The notes: generated by a model from the sequence alone, not told the origin. A stretch of DNA of 64,000 nucleotides from CBDCGJ01 sp965216645 (GCA_965216645.1 CBDCGJ010000040.1:1-64000); one strand, 5' to 3'. Positions 34,618 to 44,599 are shown, counted from the first letter of the stretch. Made by a program: numbers and translations.

Positions 34618-34843
34618 GTCATGCCGGAATCGGCGTAGCCGTTATCCGGTATCTCGGACAGAACAAGGCGCAGTATTAATAACGAGTTTCAGTCTGCCCA
34701 AGATCCCGGGTCGCGCTACGCTTGCCTGGGATGACAACTCTCTCTTTCGTCATCCCGGCCGCAGCGCAGCGGAGAGCCGGGATCGCCACAGGCTCGGTGC
34801 TTGGGAATATCCCGGATATCGCTGCGCGATTCCGGAGTGACGA
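34618..34843. repeat. Cluster of intergenic palindromic repeats
   Basis: Three elements lie head to tail between two convergent genes. One at 34618 matches the 940-1031 element (GTCATGCCGGAATCGGCG, then CCGTTATCCGGTATCTCGGA). The second covers about 34701-34735 (AGATCCCGGG...CCTGGGATGAC). The third covers about 34749-34843 (GTCATCCCGGCCGC...GAGAGCCGGGATCG...ATATCCCGG). They are likely dispersed REP-type sequences acting as a bidirectional terminator. No gene is seen in 34562-34908. Confidence 0.7.
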
Positions 34844-34908
34844 GGATGGCTATTACAGAACAGAATGATGACGAGATTTCCCGCACGGTTGGGGTTCTCA
34901 GTAGCCTA

Positions 34909-36237
34909 CTAGTCGTCCCTGAACACCTTGTTCAGGCTGTCGGTGACCGGCGCGATGAAATAGTCGATGGCGACGCGGGAACCGGTGGCGATGAAGGCTG
35001 TTGCCGGCATGCCGGGATAAAGCTTGACATGGTCAAGCTCGGCCAGCGACTTGGGATCGACCTCTATGAGCGCTTTGTAATAGGCCAGGCCGGATTTCTG
35101 GTCGACCGAGCGGTCGGCCGCGAGATAGATCAGCTTGCCGTCGACCGCCGGCGTCGTCCGCCGATTGAACGCGGTGAGCTGTACCTGGGCCAACAAGCCC
35201 AAATGGACGACATCGATATCCTCCGGGCGGACCTGGGCCTCGACGATCAGATCGTCGTTTTCTGGCACCAGGTCGAGTATATCCTCGCCCGGCGCGATGA
35301 CACCGCCCGGCGTATGGATTTGAAGATCGGCGACGACACCGTTCTGCGGCGCCCGGATTTCCGTTCGCTCCAGGATATCCGTGGAGGCCCGGATGCGCTC
35401 GGCCAATTCGGCGACCTGAGACTCGGCTTGCCTGAGTTCCGCGACCACTTGGCTGAGATGGCGATTGTTCAGGTCGAGGATGGCGAGTTTGGCTTCGGCG
35501 ATGCTCTGCTTGGCCCGGGCGATGCGGGCCAGGAACTCGCCGCGACGACCCTGCAGTTCGGCGGCATGGCGCTTCAAGGCCAGGATCCGCGGTTTGCGGG
35601 CGTGGCCCTTCTCCTTCAACTGCTCTTGATCCTTGATCTCCTCCCGGATCAGAGCCAATTGCCGTTTGCCGGATTTCTGCTGCGCGTTGAGACCGATAAT
35701 TTCTTCCTTCAACTGCTCGATTTTCTGTTTCAGGATCGCTTCCTGACCGGCGAGCGCGGTACGCCGGGCTTCGAAAATGCCGGTTTCGCCCTGCATCGCC
35801 TCGGCCACCCGTGAATCGTCCTGGTTGGCGCGGAGATCGTCGCCAAAATCGATGGCGTCCGACTTGTCCCGCTCCGCCCGCAACCGGTTTTCCAACGCCA
35901 GGGCGGTGTAATAGTGGCCCTTATACAGATCCAGATTGGCCTTGGCGCGGGTGTCGTCCAGGCGCAACAAGACCTGGTCGGCCGTCACCTTGTCGCCGTC
36001 GGAGACGAGGATCTCGCGGACGATGCCGCCTTCCAGATGTTGGATCGTTTTGCTCTTGCTTTCGACGACGATGAAGCCGGGCGCAATGGCGGCGCTATCC
36101 AGTTTGGCGGTGGCGAGCCAGGTGCCGCCGGCGCCGAAGATCACAACGATGATCATCAGGCTGACGATCTTCAGCCGCCGGGCGCTGCGGTTAAGCTGCT
36201 CCATACGCGTGTTGGGATCGACTTCGAGTTGTAACAT
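34909..36237 (-). CDS. Type I secretion periplasmic adaptor, HlyD family
   Basis: A 442-residue membrane-fusion protein. One N-terminal membrane helix (KIVSLMIIVVIFGAGGTWLA) precedes the lipoyl-like half (PGFIVVESKSKTIQHLEGGIVREILVSDGDKVTADQVLLRLDD). A long coiled coil rich in Lys, Glu and Gln follows (about 100-290), then the returning half (TEIRAPQNGVVADLQIHTPGGVIAPGEDILDLVPENDDLIVEAQV). This is the PrtE/HlyD adaptor linking the inner-membrane ATPase to TolC. It lies 15 bp after the ATPase gene. No outer-membrane TolC gene is in the window. Confidence 0.94.
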   Translation of the reverse strand: MLQLEVDPNTRMEQLNRSARRLKIVSLMIIVVIFGAGGTWLATAKLDSAAIAPGFIVVESKSKTIQHLEGGIVREILVSDGDKVTADQVLLRLDDTRAKANLDLYKGHYYTALALENRLRAERDKSDAIDFGDDLRANQDDSRVAEAMQGETGIFEARRTALAGQEAILKQKIEQLKEEIIGLNAQQKSGKRQLALIREEIKDQEQLKEKGHARKPRILALKRHAAELQGRRGEFLARIARAKQSIAEAKLAILDLNNRHLSQVVAELRQAESQVAELAERIRASTDILERTEIRAPQNGVVADLQIHTPGGVIAPGEDILDLVPENDDLIVEAQVRPEDIDVVHLGLLAQVQLTAFNRRTTPAVDGKLIYLAADRSVDQKSGLAYYKALIEVDPKSLAELDHVKLYPGMPATAFIATGSRVAIDYFIAPVTDSLNKVFRDD

Positions 36238-36252
36238 CTTTTGTCCTCCCGC

Positions 36253-38055
36253 TTACTCGCCTTGGTTTGGGTTGTCCGGCGCAGAACCGCCGTCGTCGTC
36301 CGGCCCCTGAGGTGGGGCGTTGCCGCCGCCGACGATGCGACGCTGCCGGCTCTGATTGGCGCCGACCACCTGCGGCCGCCATTGTTGCGGCCCCAGTTTG
36401 GCCAGGATATCGGCGCGGTCGCCATACATCTCCATCTGGCCGTTGTTCATCACCAGAATCTTGTCCACATTGGTCAGAATACTCGGCCGGTGGGCGATGA
36501 TGACGCTGGTGGTGCCTTTTTCCTTGGCGTCGGCCAAGGCTTTGACCAGGGCGATTTCGCCTTCGCGATCCAAGTTCGAGTTCGGTTCGTCCAGGACCAG
36601 GAGCTTGGGCACGTTGAACAGCGCGCGGGCCAGGCCGACGCGCTGACGCATGCCGCCGGACAATAGACTGCCGCTATCGCCGATATCGGTCTCATAGCCG
36701 TCCGGCAGGCGCAGGATCATGTCGTGGACGCCCGCCGCCTTGGCCGCCGCGACCACCGCTTCCGGATCGAGATCGCCGAGGCGGGCGATGTTTTCCTTCA
36801 CCGAGGTATCGAACAGCTCCACTTCCTGCGGCAGATAGCCGACATAGTTGCCTAGGTCGCCGGCGTCCCAACTATGCACGTCGGCGCCGTCGAGGCGGAC
36901 ATGACCGCGGGTCGGCTTCCAGACGCCGACCAACAGCTTGGCAAGCGTCGATTTGCCGGAGCCGCTGGGCCCGATCACGCCCAGAGATTCACCCGGCTGC
37001 AGCATGAAGGAAACCCGCTGCACCGTGGCCACATCCGATTTCGGCGGGATATACAGTAAATGCTGCGCCTGCAGTTTGCCTTCCGGTACCGGCAAGGCCA
37101 TCGCCTCGCCGATCTGCGGCTCGACGTTAAGGATGACCTTCAGGCGCTTATAGGCGCTCATGGCGGAGACCATGTTCTTCCAGGTGCGGATCGACATCTC
37201 CACCGGCGCCAAAGCCCGGCCCAGGATAAAGACCGCGGCGATCATCACGCCGGGGGTCAGATATTGGTTGATCACCAGATAGGCACCGGTGGCGAAGATC
37301 AGGATCTGCACCACCATGCGGATCGACTTGGTTGCCGCCGACACGGTACCGGACAGGTCCATTGCCTTGCCTTGCAATGCCAGCACTTGGGCGTTGTATC
37401 CGCGCCAGCCCTGCAGGGCGTTGCGCAGCATGCCCATGCCCTGCACCACCTCGGCATTGCGCACGTTCATTTGCGCCGCATTGTAGGCCTTGGCGGCGTT
37501 GGCATTGGCGTCTTCAAGGGGCTTCCGGGTGACCAGATCGTTGACGATGCCGAGGGCCAGCAAGACCACCGCGCCGGCGATCGCCACCATACCCATGGCC
37601 GGATGCAGCCACCAGATGACATAGAGGAAAATCGGCATCCAGGGCAGATCGAACAGGGTCTGCAAATCGCTGCCGGCGATCATGTTGCGGATCTGTGACA
37701 GGTCGCGCAGCGGCTGCACATTGCGGGTTTGATTGGTGATCAGCGCCCGCTCGACGATCGCCGCATGCACCCGTTCGCCTAGCATGGTGTCGACCTTGGC
37801 GCTCCAACGCGCCAGCAGGCGGCCGCGCAGCGCGGTCAGTACGCCCATCAACGCCAGCGCGCCGACGGCGCCGATGGTCAGCGCGATCAGGGTTTCCTGG
37901 CTGCGGCTCATGAGCACGCGTGTGAAAATCTGAATCATGTAGATCGGCATCGTCAGCATCAACATGTTGATGAAGAAGCTGAGAACGAAGGAGATCCAAA
38001 ACTCCGTCCGCCCGGCGCGTAGGGCGTCTTTCAATGTGGCGCTGTGATCACTCAT
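36253..38055 (-). CDS. Type I secretion ABC exporter (PrtD-like permease/ATPase)
   Basis: A 600-residue half-transporter. The membrane domain (1-300) carries about six helices (FWISFVLSFFINMLMLTMPIYM and MVAIAGAVVLLALGIV among them). The ATPase has Walker A at 362-370 (GPSGSGKST), signature LSGGMRQRVGLARA (465-478) and Walker B LLVLDEPNSNLD ending at 496. It lacks an N-terminal C39 peptidase domain, as in PrtD/LipB exporters of RTX proteins that keep their signal. The tail after 570 is Pro/Asp-rich. It is placed to export the RTX-like protein encoded upstream in the same direction. Confidence 0.94.
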   Translation of the reverse strand: MSDHSATLKDALRAGRTEFWISFVLSFFINMLMLTMPIYMIQIFTRVLMSRSQETLIALTIGAVGALALMGVLTALRGRLLARWSAKVDTMLGERVHAAIVERALITNQTRNVQPLRDLSQIRNMIAGSDLQTLFDLPWMPIFLYVIWWLHPAMGMVAIAGAVVLLALGIVNDLVTRKPLEDANANAAKAYNAAQMNVRNAEVVQGMGMLRNALQGWRGYNAQVLALQGKAMDLSGTVSAATKSIRMVVQILIFATGAYLVINQYLTPGVMIAAVFILGRALAPVEMSIRTWKNMVSAMSAYKRLKVILNVEPQIGEAMALPVPEGKLQAQHLLYIPPKSDVATVQRVSFMLQPGESLGVIGPSGSGKSTLAKLLVGVWKPTRGHVRLDGADVHSWDAGDLGNYVGYLPQEVELFDTSVKENIARLGDLDPEAVVAAAKAAGVHDMILRLPDGYETDIGDSGSLLSGGMRQRVGLARALFNVPKLLVLDEPNSNLDREGEIALVKALADAKEKGTTSVIIAHRPSILTNVDKILVMNNGQMEMYGDRADILAKLGPQQWRPQVVGANQSRQRRIVGGGNAPPQGPDDDGGSAPDNPNQGE

Positions 38056-38138
38056 GCAACTTGCACTTTCTTACGCGGGGCCGGGATTCGGCATCATACA
38101 GCATATTCGTCCGCCTGGGCCGACAAATGTAGGCGAAA

Positions 38139-40649
38139 CTAACCCGTCAAATTCTCGATCAATGGCCCCAGATGACTTTCGAAACGGCGCCAGCGTTGAA
38201 CGGAGTTGTCATACATCGGTTTCCTTACGGCGACGTTACTGCCGGTCTTGACCGGCCGTTCGGTTTTGTAGAATTCGAGACAGCGATCGTCCCAGTCCAG
38301 GCCGCAATAATCGACGATCCGGCGGCTGACCGCCTCCTGGTCCGCAACCATATCCTCGTAGACCACCTCTTCGATCTGAATAGGTAGCACCTCATGCCAG
38401 TGGTTCATCAGCCTTTCGAACTGTTGATGGAACAGGGCGAATTCGACCTGGTCGCTGGTATAGGGAATGGGCGAGCGGAATTTCAGGAAATAGCCGGAGA
38501 CGAAAATGTCCCGCGGGTCGCGGCGGCAAGCAATGATCTTGGCGTTCGGGAACAGTAGGGCGAGCATGCCAAGGCGGAAGAAGTTAAAGGGCAGCTTGTC
38601 GGTGACCCGCTCCGCACCGCCGCTGACATGGCGTAGCGCGCGCAGATAGTTGCCGGCGAAGCGCAGGCATTGCGGTTCGTTCAGCTCCGCGATCACTTCT
38701 GGAAAAGTGGCGGCGGATTCGATTTGCGACGGGATCGCCCGGGCCATGCGGCCCAATAGCTGCAGTTCGCCGGCCCCGAACACGCGCGGATGGCTCGACA
38801 AGATTTGTTCCACCAATGTGGTGCCGGAACGCGGCATGCCGACCACCAGGATCGGCGTGCTCGACGGGCTGCCGAAGGCCTTGCGTCGCTCGAAGAATGC
38901 CGGCGTGAAGGTCTTGATGATGCGGTCGGTCAAGTTGATGATCTGCTCCGGCGAAAATTTCGCCTTGGCCCGTTCGATCTCGTTGCCCTTGCGGATATAT
39001 TCGAAGGCTTCGTCGACCCGATCCATTTCGTCCAGGCTTTTGCCGATGGCGAAGTATAGCGTGCTTCTTTGATTTTCCGTCAGGCGGCGATGTTCCGACA
39101 GTTTTTGCATCCGCTCGACCATATCGGCGTCGAGCGCCCGGCTTTCCAGGAAAGAGAGGGCGAACAGCGCTTCGGGGAAGTCTTCCCTCAAGGTCAGGGC
39201 TTTGGAATAGCATTCCGCCGATTCGTCCAAACGGCCAAGCTGCTGATAAAGCACGCCGAGCGACGCATGGGTTTCCGCCATATCCGGATTGATCTCGACG
39301 GATTTCAGGTAATGCTCCTCGGCTTTGCTGTAGTCGCCGGCTTCCTGCAAGGCGATGGCGAAGTTCGTGTTGGCCGAGGCGGATTCGGGATCCAGTTCCA
39401 AGGCCTTCTTAAGATAGCTCAACGCGTCCTTGACCCGGTCGTTGCGCAGCATCAGCAGGCCGATATTGGCATAGGCCCCATAGTAGTTCTCGTCGAGCTT
39501 CAGGACCTCCTGAAACAGGGTCATGGCGGCCTTATCGTCGCCCTGCTGTTCCCGGACCGTACCGAGCGCATGCTTCGCCTTGACGAATTCCGCGTCGATC
39601 GCGAGCGCGCGCTCATAATGGATCGCCGCGTCGTCGCGAGCACCGTGAAGCTGCAGACGGACGCCGAGGTCGGTGTGGTAGGCGGCATTGTTCGGCTCGA
39701 TCTCCACCGCTTGACGGCCGTGGATGATGGCGTTCTCCAAATCGTCCTGACGGGCATAGGCGTTGGCCAGCAGCACATGGGGTTTGGCCAGGGCCGGGTT
39801 CAGCTCGATGGACTGCGCCAGCGCTTCGATCGCCCCCGGTAAATCCTCCTTCAGGATCAGCAATTCGCCTAATTGCGTGAGGAAATGAACGTCCGACGGC
39901 GCCCCAGATATGCCGCTCCGCAGCAGATTGACGGCGTCATCGACGCGGCCGAGCGCGATATAGGCCTTCGCCATATTGCGGTAGATGGCCGAGGTCGCGT
40001 TCTGCAATTCGATCGAGCGGTTGAAGTGGTTCAGCGCTTCCTCATGCTCTTCCTTCGACATCAGCAGGATGCCGAGATTGCTATGCGCTTGGGGCAGATC
40101 GGGATCCAGCTCGAGGGCCTTGAGATAAGCCGCTTGAGCGTCGTCCAGTTTCTCCGATTGATTGAGGATATTGCCCAGATTGTTGTAGGCCTGGGCGAAG
40201 TCCGGGTTCAGTTTGATGGCCTGGCGATAGCATTTTTCCGCATCTTCGAAATCCTGCTTCACGGCCAGCGAGTCGCCCAGCACCTTTGCCGCCATGGCGA
40301 ATTGGCTGTCGCCGTTGACGGCCTGGCGGGCGTAATGTTCGGCCAGGCGCTGGTCGCCGAGGGCCAGATAGATACGGCTAAGATCGCAAAGATATTCGAG
40401 ATTGTCCGGCGCCAGTTGAATGGCGCGGGAATAGTAATCGAGCGCCTCTTCCCGCCGCTCCCCTTTCTCCGCCGTCCAGCCCATGGCCCTGAGTGCCGCG
40501 GCGTTGTCCGGATAGGCGCGAAGGATTTGCCGGAAAGAGCGTTCCGCCTCAATCAGGTTGCCGGCGTTGAGAAGCGTATCCGCTTCTTGCAGCGCCGCTT
40601 CGAGCGCTGGATCGCCGATCGCGTCGGCGCTGCTATGCTGTTGCGACAT
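38139..40649 (-). CDS. TPR-repeat sulfotransferase (longest of three)
   Basis: An 836-residue cytoplasmic protein. Residues about 15-510 are tandem tetratricopeptide repeats (AQAYNNLGNILNQSEKLDDAQAAYLKALELDPDLPQAHSNLGILL and so on). The last 240 residues are a PAPS-dependent sulfotransferase: 5'-phosphosulfate loop PILVVGMPRSGTTLVEQILSS, then KLPFNFFRLGMLALLFPNAKIIACRRDPRDIFVSGYF with the 3'-phosphate-binding RDPRD. Sulfotransfer_3-type domains with TPRs recall tyrosylprotein sulfotransferases and OGT, where TPRs hold the protein acceptor. It is third in a row of three paralogs downstream of the RTX gene. A protein substrate is inferred. Confidence 0.92.
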   Translation of the reverse strand: MSQQHSSADAIGDPALEAALQEADTLLNAGNLIEAERSFRQILRAYPDNAAALRAMGWTAEKGERREEALDYYSRAIQLAPDNLEYLCDLSRIYLALGDQRLAEHYARQAVNGDSQFAMAAKVLGDSLAVKQDFEDAEKCYRQAIKLNPDFAQAYNNLGNILNQSEKLDDAQAAYLKALELDPDLPQAHSNLGILLMSKEEHEEALNHFNRSIELQNATSAIYRNMAKAYIALGRVDDAVNLLRSGISGAPSDVHFLTQLGELLILKEDLPGAIEALAQSIELNPALAKPHVLLANAYARQDDLENAIIHGRQAVEIEPNNAAYHTDLGVRLQLHGARDDAAIHYERALAIDAEFVKAKHALGTVREQQGDDKAAMTLFQEVLKLDENYYGAYANIGLLMLRNDRVKDALSYLKKALELDPESASANTNFAIALQEAGDYSKAEEHYLKSVEINPDMAETHASLGVLYQQLGRLDESAECYSKALTLREDFPEALFALSFLESRALDADMVERMQKLSEHRRLTENQRSTLYFAIGKSLDEMDRVDEAFEYIRKGNEIERAKAKFSPEQIINLTDRIIKTFTPAFFERRKAFGSPSSTPILVVGMPRSGTTLVEQILSSHPRVFGAGELQLLGRMARAIPSQIESAATFPEVIAELNEPQCLRFAGNYLRALRHVSGGAERVTDKLPFNFFRLGMLALLFPNAKIIACRRDPRDIFVSGYFLKFRSPIPYTSDQVEFALFHQQFERLMNHWHEVLPIQIEEVVYEDMVADQEAVSRRIVDYCGLDWDDRCLEFYKTERPVKTGSNVAVRKPMYDNSVQRWRRFESHLGPLIENLTG

Positions 40650-40761
40650 CGATTACTCGCATACCAAATCGTCGGGTTTCGTGATGGTGGTTGCCCGCGG
40701 GAGTAATGCACCGAATCGAACCATCTTGCAACTCCCGGCGCGGCTCATTTTTCCTCTGGAA

Positions 40762-42561
40762 TCATGGATAAACGACTTCCGCCGGGCCAAGGACCGTGCG
40801 CAGTGGCGCCAATTCGCTGGTATAGTTACGCCACCGCTCTACGGAGCTCTTATACATCGGCTGACGCACCTGCCAATTGCTGGCGGTCAGAACCGGCCGC
40901 TTGTTCTCGTGGAAGCGCAGGCAGGCCTCGTCCCATTCGAGGTCGCAGAACTCGATCAGCTTCCGGCTCTCCGCCTCCTGATCGGACACCAGCAGGTCGT
41001 AGCGGGCTTCGTATACCGGGATCGGCAAGACCCGGCGCCAATGGTCCATCATCCGCTCATAGTCCCGGACATAGCGGCCAGCTTCGAGCAGATTGTAGCT
41101 GAAGGCCAGCTGCTCCTTGAAGCGGGCGAAGTAGCAGGAAAGGATGATGTCATAGGGATGGCGCCGGCAATGCACCACCTTGGCATTCGGGAACAAGGTG
41201 GCGATCAGACCCAACATGCGGAAGTTAAAGGGCATCTTGTCGGTGACGTGGGGGGCGTCATGGTCGAATTTCAGCAGAAAATCGACATAGTCCTGTGCCA
41301 CTTGCTTCGTCTGCTCCGGCGTCAGCTCGGGCATATTCTCCGGATAGGGTGCCTCGGTACCGAAGCGCTTCTTCAAATTAGTGGTCAAATCGTGCAGCTT
41401 CATCAGCTCGCCGGCGCCGTAAACCTGTGGGTGGCTGGAGATGATTTGCTCCACCAGCGTGGTGCCCGACCGCGGCATGCCGAGGATGAAAATCGGCACT
41501 TTGCTGTCGATACCGTAACCCTGATGGCTTTCGAAGAAAGCGCTGTCGTAGATTTTGACGATGCGGTCGACGAACATGGTGTTGGCGTTGCTTTTATAGT
41601 CGATTTCCTTGCGCACGATCTGGTTGGCCGACTGTAAAAAGGCGAAGGCGCTGGCATATTGCTTCAGGTCGTCATGGGCCTTGGCAAGGGTGAAGTAGAT
41701 ATCCGCCCGCTGGCTCTCGTCGAGGCCGTCGTCACCGGCCATCTTTTCCAATTCCTCGAGATCGGCGGTGTTGGCGTCGAACTTCGTGATCGATCCGAGC
41801 TGACGCCGGGAAGGTCCGAAATTAGGTTGTATTTCCAATGCCTTACGGTAGGCCTCTTCCGCCGCTTCCAGATCGCCATGCTGTTGATAGGCGGTTGCCA
41901 TATTGTGGTACAGGCCATGCTGGTTGCCGTCCAGGTCGATCGATTTCCGATAGGCGGCGATGGCCTGTTCGTGGTCGTCCAGTTTTAGGTAGGCGTTGCC
42001 CAACTCCGTATAGATTTTCGGGTTGTTCGGCTCCATCGCCACCGCCTTGTGGATATGCTCCATGGCCTGTTTGGGTTTCTCCGCGCCGATCAGCGCCGCC
42101 GCCAAATTCAGACGCATGGAAACGGAGTCGGGCAGCAGCTCGACCGCTCGGCTATAGGAGTGCACCGCATCGGCGAACAGATTCAAATCGCGCTGGACAT
42201 TGCCGAGATTGCCCCAAGTAGCGCCGCGGTTGGGGGCAATTTTCAGGGCTTTCTTGTAATGCTCGATTGCCTCTTCCCGATCGCCGACGGCGCGGCTGGC
42301 GATGGCGAGATGGTCCAGGAAGATCGGATTTTTGGGACGCAGTTCCACCGCTTTGGCAAACGCGGCCTTGGTTTGCGCATGTTGTCCCATATTGCGCAGG
42401 GTCAGGCCCAAATTGTCCCAACCGAACGGGTCGTCGGGATGGACGCGGGTATACCCCGTCAAGAGTTTGTGTGCTTCCGCGAAGTTCTTTTGGTTCAGCA
42501 GCTCGAGCGCTTTTTGAAGGTCGGGATGGACTTGCTGCTGATTGCTTGCTGGTTGGTTCAT
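40762..42561 (-). CDS. TPR-repeat sulfotransferase
   Basis: A 599-residue paralog. TPRs span about 10-270 (DDPFGWDNLGLTLRNMGQHAQTKAAFAKAVELRPKNP, PNNPKIYTELGNAYLKLDDHEQAIAAYRKSI). The sulfotransferase domain starts near 352 with PIFILGMPRSGTTLVEQIISSHPQVYGAGEL and carries KMPFNFRMLGLIATLFPNAKVVHCRRHPYDIILSCYF. The tail NWQVRQPMYKSSVERWRNY is shared by all three. The 3'-phosphate motif is RRHPYD rather than RRDPRD. It sits between its two paralogs with gaps of about 70 and 110 bp. Confidence 0.92.
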   Translation of the reverse strand: MNQPASNQQQVHPDLQKALELLNQKNFAEAHKLLTGYTRVHPDDPFGWDNLGLTLRNMGQHAQTKAAFAKAVELRPKNPIFLDHLAIASRAVGDREEAIEHYKKALKIAPNRGATWGNLGNVQRDLNLFADAVHSYSRAVELLPDSVSMRLNLAAALIGAEKPKQAMEHIHKAVAMEPNNPKIYTELGNAYLKLDDHEQAIAAYRKSIDLDGNQHGLYHNMATAYQQHGDLEAAEEAYRKALEIQPNFGPSRRQLGSITKFDANTADLEELEKMAGDDGLDESQRADIYFTLAKAHDDLKQYASAFAFLQSANQIVRKEIDYKSNANTMFVDRIVKIYDSAFFESHQGYGIDSKVPIFILGMPRSGTTLVEQIISSHPQVYGAGELMKLHDLTTNLKKRFGTEAPYPENMPELTPEQTKQVAQDYVDFLLKFDHDAPHVTDKMPFNFRMLGLIATLFPNAKVVHCRRHPYDIILSCYFARFKEQLAFSYNLLEAGRYVRDYERMMDHWRRVLPIPVYEARYDLLVSDQEAESRKLIEFCDLEWDEACLRFHENKRPVLTASNWQVRQPMYKSSVERWRNYTSELAPLRTVLGPAEVVYP

Positions 42562-42629
42562 TCCGCCACCGAATTACCGAGATTATGGGCCGGCCCGCCG
42601 GGCTCGAGAAGTGTTAACGAATGGTCCAA

Positions 42630-44498
42630 TCAATACGCCAGTTCGCCGACCGGGCCTAGATGTTTTTCGTAGCGGCGCCAGCGTTCCAGCGACGACTTGT
42701 AAACCGGTTGGCGCACTTGCCAGCTGCTCGCCGTTTTCACTTCGCGTTTGTTCTGGTGAAAGTTCAGACAGGCATCGTCCCAGGGCAGGCCGAGAAACTC
42801 GATCATTTCCCGCGATTTCGCTTCCTGATCGGCGATCAGGTCTTCGTAATGCAGGTCCATGATGGCGTCCGGGAACAAGTCGAGCCAGTGATCCATCAGA
42901 CGGACATATTGTTCGTAGTAGGCAGCGAAGTCGTCCAGGTTGTAGGCGAAGGAGATCGGTTTGGTGAACTTGATGAAATAGCAGGATACCGCCACATCCC
43001 GAGGGTCGCGCCGGCAATGCACGATCCTGGCCTTGGGCAGGAGCAGGTGAAACAATCCCAACTGCCTGAAGTTGAACGGTAATTTGTCGGTTACGTGAGG
43101 CGCACCACCGCTGCGTTTGTCGAGCATGTCGAGATAGCGCTGGGCCAGGGTGCGGGAGGCTTCCGGCGAGATGTCCCGCGCATTGTCGGGAAACGGCGCA
43201 CTGGTGCCGGCCAGCTCGTTGATGCCGCGGGCGACGTCGGGAAAATCGACCAGCTCGCCGGCGCCGAAGACGGCCGGATGGCTGGCGATAATCTGCTCGA
43301 CAAGTGTCGTGCCGGAGCGCGGCAATCCAAGCACTAGAATGGGTTTGGCCGACTCGAGACCGTAGCCCTCGCGCGCGGCGAAGAAGTCCTTGTCGAAGAC
43401 TTCGATCGAGCGGTCGGCGAACTGCCGGTTGCCCTCGGCGCTGAACTTGACGGCGTGATAGTCCAACTCGTTGGCGGCCTTTGCGTGGGCGAAAGCCTCG
43501 TCATATTGCTTGCGCGCCTCGAAGCTGCGGGCGAGGGCGAAATGCAGGTCGCTGGCCTGACCGTTTTCCAGCTCCTCCGTGGCCAGCCGTTGCTGCAAGG
43601 TGGCGATGTCCTCGTCGTTCAGACCCACGCTCTGGATCGACGCCATCGTCAGATAAGGCGATGTCAAGGTCGGCTTCATCTCAAGCGCCTTGCGGAAATA
43701 ACCGACGGCTTCGTCGTCCTTGCCCTGCTGATGCAGGATATTGCCGACCGACGACCAAGCCTCCGCCAAGCTCGGGTCGAGCTGCAGGGCCTTCTTCTGC
43801 AACTCCTCCGTCCCGTCCAGCCGTCCCATGCGCATGCGCGTGGAGGCGAGATTGAGATATGCCGGGGCGTAGCTGGGATTGGCCTCGATGGCGCGTCGAT
43901 AGCAGGCCACGGCCTGATCGAACTCCTCCCGCTCCCGATGGATATTGCCGATATCGGCCCAGGCATCGGCGTAGCCCGGTTTCAGTTCCACCGCCTTGCG
44001 GTAGCAGCGTTCGGCGCCTTCGATATCCTTTTCGTCGCGCAGACAATTGCCCAGATTGGCGTGCGCTTCGGCATAGTCCGGCGCGGCCCGGATGGCGTCT
44101 TGAAATCGTGACTTGGCTTCCGCGGTCTCGCCCAAATCCCGGAGCGTGTTGCCGAGATTGTTGCAGATCATGGGATTGTCGGGGGCCAGCGCGAAGGCCT
44201 TGAGATGCTGGCGTTTGGCTTCTTCCAGCTTATTCATCTTGCGGTAAACCGCGCCGAGCTGGCTGTAGATCACCGGATTTTTCGGGGCCAGCGCCGCGAC
44301 TTGGCGCCAATACTGGATCGCCACCGGATAGTCGCCGGCGAGAAAGGCGAAATAGCCGATTTGTTGCAGGACGTTGCCGTTCTTCGACTGGCCCCGCGCG
44401 GCTTTGCGGTAAAGTTTACGGGCGGTGGCCAGATCGCCGGCCTTGAGCGCCGCCTCTGTCTGCTTGAAAAGTTGCTGAACGGTGCCGGCTTTCGCCAT
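42630..44498 (-). CDS. TPR-repeat sulfotransferase
   Basis: A 622-residue paralog and the first of the three after the RTX gene. TPRs cover about 5-300 (LAPKNPVIYSQLGAVYRKMNKLEEAKRQHLKAFALAPDNPMICNNLGNTL; KPGYADAWADIGNIHREREEFDQAVACYRRAIEANPSYAPAYLNLA). The sulfotransferase core has PILVLGLPRSGTTLVEQIIASHPAVFGAGEL near 385 and HCRRDPRDVAVSCYF. The tail reads SWQVRQPVYKSSLERWRRYEKHLGP. It follows the RTX gene after a strong hairpin, so expression may depend on partial read-through. Confidence 0.92.
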   Translation of the reverse strand: MAKAGTVQQLFKQTEAALKAGDLATARKLYRKAARGQSKNGNVLQQIGYFAFLAGDYPVAIQYWRQVAALAPKNPVIYSQLGAVYRKMNKLEEAKRQHLKAFALAPDNPMICNNLGNTLRDLGETAEAKSRFQDAIRAAPDYAEAHANLGNCLRDEKDIEGAERCYRKAVELKPGYADAWADIGNIHREREEFDQAVACYRRAIEANPSYAPAYLNLASTRMRMGRLDGTEELQKKALQLDPSLAEAWSSVGNILHQQGKDDEAVGYFRKALEMKPTLTSPYLTMASIQSVGLNDEDIATLQQRLATEELENGQASDLHFALARSFEARKQYDEAFAHAKAANELDYHAVKFSAEGNRQFADRSIEVFDKDFFAAREGYGLESAKPILVLGLPRSGTTLVEQIIASHPAVFGAGELVDFPDVARGINELAGTSAPFPDNARDISPEASRTLAQRYLDMLDKRSGGAPHVTDKLPFNFRQLGLFHLLLPKARIVHCRRDPRDVAVSCYFIKFTKPISFAYNLDDFAAYYEQYVRLMDHWLDLFPDAIMDLHYEDLIADQEAKSREMIEFLGLPWDDACLNFHQNKREVKTASSWQVRQPVYKSSLERWRRYEKHLGPVGELAY

Positions 44499-44536
44499 GT
44501 CGCGCCTATGTCTCGATTATGGGAGACATGTTTAAT

Positions 44537-44577
44537 GGCCCCCCGGAACCGCTGCTGTCAAGCGGCGCCGGAGGGCC
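44537..44577 (-). terminator. Hairpin between RTX gene and first TPR-sulfotransferase
   Basis: GGCCCTCCGG.GCCGC on the minus strand pairs with GCGG.TCCGGGGGGCC across a short loop, with small bulges. It is followed by ATTAAACATG, not a strong U-run. A leaky terminator here would let the RTX gene be expressed far above the enzymes and exporter downstream, as known for toxin-exporter operons such as hly. Confidence 0.55.
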
Positions 44578-44599
44578 AGGATTTGCCGAAGATCGCGTC

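Noticed and set aside
36253..38055. Bacteriocin exporter with peptidase domain
   Set aside because: There is no N-terminal C39 domain; the membrane domain begins at once, as in PrtD-type RTX exporters.
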